Source of the DNA: Gammaproteobacteria bacterium
GTDB taxonomy: Bacteria; Pseudomonadota; Gammaproteobacteria; Magnimaribacterales; TMED112
Direction: 5' to 3'
DNA length: 8,878 nucleotides
Assembly (NCBI GenBank): GCA_002727535.1
Contig: PBXH01000005.1
Location: 32,412-41,289, forward strand
The position numbers and the translations under genes were made by a program. Below the pieces are notes generated by a model. It saw only the letters and a program-made list of their open reading frames with translations, did not search any database and was not told the origin of the DNA. This document shows positions 7,132 through 8,878 of the stretch, one piece after another. Position 1 is the stretch's first letter, and each line of letters starts with the position of its first letter.

Positions 7132-8036
7132 AAGAATTTAGTCACCCTAGTCAACACGGCAATCTAAGAGGTGTTATATGGGATGACGTTCAAAATCCAA
7201 TTGGAACTGTTCAGATAGCTCATGGTCTTGCTGAATATCATGGACGATATATTGAGACTGCAAAATTTTTAAATAGTTTGGGCTATATAGTCTACTGTAA
7301 TGATCATTTAGGCCATGGCTTGCATATCTCTGATGGCAAGCTTAAGGGTTATTTCAAAGAAGAGGGAGGTTATGATGCTGTTGTAGATCAGTTAGCTGAA
7401 ATGAATTCACATATTCGGAAAGAAAATCCTTCGTTAAATCATTATATTTTAAGTCATAGTCTTGGAACTCCTTTGACTTTATCTCTGCTTCAAAGAAATG
7501 TTTCTTTTCATGGAGTAGTTTTAAGTGCGCCATTTAGCATAACTCCAGGCCTTCTTTTTTTAAATAATTTGCTTTTATGGCCAGAATATACCTTCAATGA
7601 TAGAAAATCTATTAGCAATGAAATGGAAAAACATACAACTTTAAAACATAACTCTTTCTTCGAACCCAATAGAACTACTCATGATTTTCTTTCAAGAGAT
7701 GAGGTTAAAGTAGATGAATATATTGCTGATCCATATTGCGGCTTTCCTAAAACTATTCAGCTATGGAAAGATCTAGTTGTGGGCTTTAAAAATCTTTGGA
7801 CTAAAAAAAGCTTTTCTTCTATGGATGCAAAAACCCCATTTCTAGTTTTAACAGGAAGTGAAGACCCGATTAATGATAAAGGTAAACAAGCTCAAGAAAT
7901 ATCAAATTTATTAATTGATTGTGGTTTTAAAGCAGAATTTAAGTCATATGAGGGAATGAGACACGAACCTCTTACAGAAATACAAAGAGATACTGTGATG
8001 CATAAGATAAAAGAATTTTTTGGATCTAATATTTAA
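7128..8036 (+). CDS. alpha/beta hydrolase, monoacylglycerol lipase-like (Hydrolase_4)
   Basis: This 302-residue soluble serine hydrolase carries the marks of the monoacylglycerol lipase/PldB group: AHGLAEYHGRY (31-41) with the oxyanion HG, NDHLGHG (58-64), nucleophile elbow LSHSLGT with Ser111, LTGSEDPIND with Asp246, and GMRHEP with His279. The triad is complete, so ester hydrolysis of a monoacylglycerol, lysophospholipid or similar small ester is likely; a serine aminopeptidase role is a weaker alternative. As in the DUF3089 protein upstream, the elbow reads SHSxG instead of GHSxG. There is no signal peptide, so it acts in the cytoplasm. The start overlaps the nitroreductase stop by four bases (ATGA) with no strong ribosome site, so coupling is expected. 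The stop overlaps that of the opposite gene within TTAA. Confidence 0.92.
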   Translation: MKEFSHPSQHGNLRGVIWDDVQNPIGTVQIAHGLAEYHGRYIETAKFLNSLGYIVYCNDHLGHGLHISDGKLKGYFKEEGGYDAVVDQLAEMNSHIRKENPSLNHYILSHSLGTPLTLSLLQRNVSFHGVVLSAPFSITPGLLFLNNLLLWPEYTFNDRKSISNEMEKHTTLKHNSFFEPNRTTHDFLSRDEVKVDEYIADPYCGFPKTIQLWKDLVVGFKNLWTKKSFSSMDAKTPFLVLTGSEDPINDKGKQAQEISNLLIDCGFKAEFKSYEGMRHEPLTEIQRDTVMHKIKEFFGSNI

Positions 8037-8878
8037 TTTCTTCTTCTATTAGGTTGAACATAGGTTTGAAGAATTAAAATTCTTTCAGTAATTATCTCCC
8101 TAATTTTAAAATTATTTCTGGCAATTCTTCTTGCTTCTTGTAGATCTCTTAATGCTTCTTCATACCTTCCTGAATAGAAAAGAAATTCACTATTAGTGAG
8201 ATGATAGCCGAGCATATTATTGCTACTTTTTTGCACTGCACTTAAATCTTTCAATAAATTTATATCTACAGGGCGATAGAATTTTATATCTTCTAGAATC
8301 TGTTCTGCAGCAATATAGTCTTCTTCTAATATATGTGCATTAGCGAGATTGTAGCTAAGAGGATAATTGCCCAGTGATACATCTAGAAGTTTCTTAGTGT
8401 AGTCTTTGCTTTTTCGAACATTACCCGATTCTGTATAAACCTCCGCAATTGTTGTTTTTATAATTAGATTGTCTGGGTATTTGGCTTCCAGCAACTCAAG
8501 AATTTCAATTGCTTTTGTAAAATTTAATTTCTTCTTTTCTAAAAGAGAAGCAAAATAGAGATCTTCATCAGTTTCTCCAATTTCTTTCTCGAAAGCCTTT
8601 ATTGAAAGATTATCAGTCATCAAAAACTTAACCCTTTGTTTGATCAATTTAAAATTTAAACTATCTACTGTGCCACCAGTAGAGCCTCTTGCTCTTTCAC
8701 GTGATTCTGTGATTCTTCTAGTTGTAATTGGGTGAGTTAAAAGAAATTCTGGAATATTATCACCACTCAATCGTCTTAATTCTTGCATGTTTTTGAACAT
8801 TTCTGCCATCTCGTTTGTGTCATATCCAGAGTTTTCTAGAGTTACAAAGCCTTCTCGATCTGCTTCAGTTTCATATAG
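8033..8878 (-). CDS. bepA: BepA-like M48 metalloprotease with TPR domain, 5' end missing
   Basis: The frame is open to the right edge, giving 281 residues that lack the N-terminus; the Met at 8807-8809 is internal. The first visible residues are LYETEADREG, where the Glu at 8870-8872 is the third zinc ligand of M48 peptidases (ExxAD). NSGYD and IPEFLLTHP follow; the His at 8732-8734 matches the BepA His switch that can block the active-site zinc. The HExxH motif lies outside the window. The C-terminal part is made of TPR-like helix pairs (DLYFASLLEKKKLNFTKAIE, then SGNVRKSKDY, EEDYIAAEQI and SGRYEEALRD). BepA is a periplasmic protease and chaperone that handles LptD and BAM assembly at the outer membrane (E. 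coli, 487 residues). LoiP or YcaL are less likely because they lack TPRs. The gene converges with the lipase-like gene. Confidence 0.88.
   Translation of the reverse strand, partial: LYETEADREGFVTLENSGYDTNEMAEMFKNMQELRRLSGDNIPEFLLTHPITTRRITESRERARGSTGGTVDSLNFKLIKQRVKFLMTDNLSIKAFEKEIGETDEDLYFASLLEKKKLNFTKAIEILELLEAKYPDNLIIKTTIAEVYTESGNVRKSKDYTKKLLDVSLGNYPLSYNLANAHILEEDYIAAEQILEDIKFYRPVDINLLKDLSAVQKSSNNMLGYHLTNSEFLFYSGRYEEALRDLQEARRIARNNFKIREIITERILILQTYVQPNRRRN

Noticed and set aside
8033..8809. Minus-strand gene taken as a complete 258-residue TPR protein starting at 8809
   Set aside because: The frame stays open to 8878 and those codons read LYETEADREG, the M48 zinc-ligand region, so the Met at 8809 is internal and the gene is cut by the window edge.

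Overview
This window is chromosomal DNA from an AT-rich bacterium, about two thirds A+T by eye, with densely packed genes and very short intergenic gaps. The order pal, cpoB, tRNA-Lys(UUU) is the end of the Tol-Pal locus as found in gammaproteobacteria, including E. coli, where cpoB is also followed by tRNA-Lys genes. Together with the low GC, the compact layout, a MelB-type transporter and many hydrolases, this suggests a streamlined marine gammaproteobacterium such as the SAR86 group. The lineage is an inference that no single gene here proves.

Left part (1-896): the last 21 codons of pal run into cpoB through a one-base stop/start overlap (TAGTG). Both encode envelope proteins of the Tol-Pal cell-division machinery. 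A complete tRNA-Lys with encoded CCA follows, flanked by two copies of an 8-bp palindrome that could extend the acceptor stem. A 97-base spacer then leads to the next gene.

Middle part (897-6422): a very large S8 subtilisin-like protease predicted to be a lipoprotein has a Gly5 and (Ala-Pro-Thr-Pro)7 stalk, an N-terminal PPC-like domain, a complete catalytic triad and a beta-rich C-terminus ending in an Ig-like domain. Close behind, on the same strand, are a DUF3089 alpha/beta hydrolase (start best placed at 3942) and a MelB/GPH-type cation symporter that starts with TTG directly after the hydrolase stop codon. These three look co-transcribed.

Right part (6423-8878): a perfect TATAAT box lies in front of an FMN nitroreductase gene, which overlaps a monoacylglycerol-lipase-like alpha/beta hydrolase by four bases (ATGA). 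That gene ends tail-to-tail with the C-terminal two thirds of a BepA-like M48 metalloprotease on the minus strand, with both stop codons inside one TTAA. The M48 gene runs off the right edge, so its HExxH motif is not visible.

Working together: pal, cpoB and the BepA-like protein are envelope maintenance genes. Between them sits an accessory block of a surface protease, two ester hydrolases, a transporter and a nitroreductase. It could serve uptake and breakdown of an ester or acylated substrate, but nothing in the sequence names that substrate. I found no mobile element, CRISPR array, integrase or convincing rho-independent terminator. I do not see a clearly new system; the most unusual points are the protease architecture and the Ser-His-Ser-x-Gly nucleophile elbow shared by both hydrolases.
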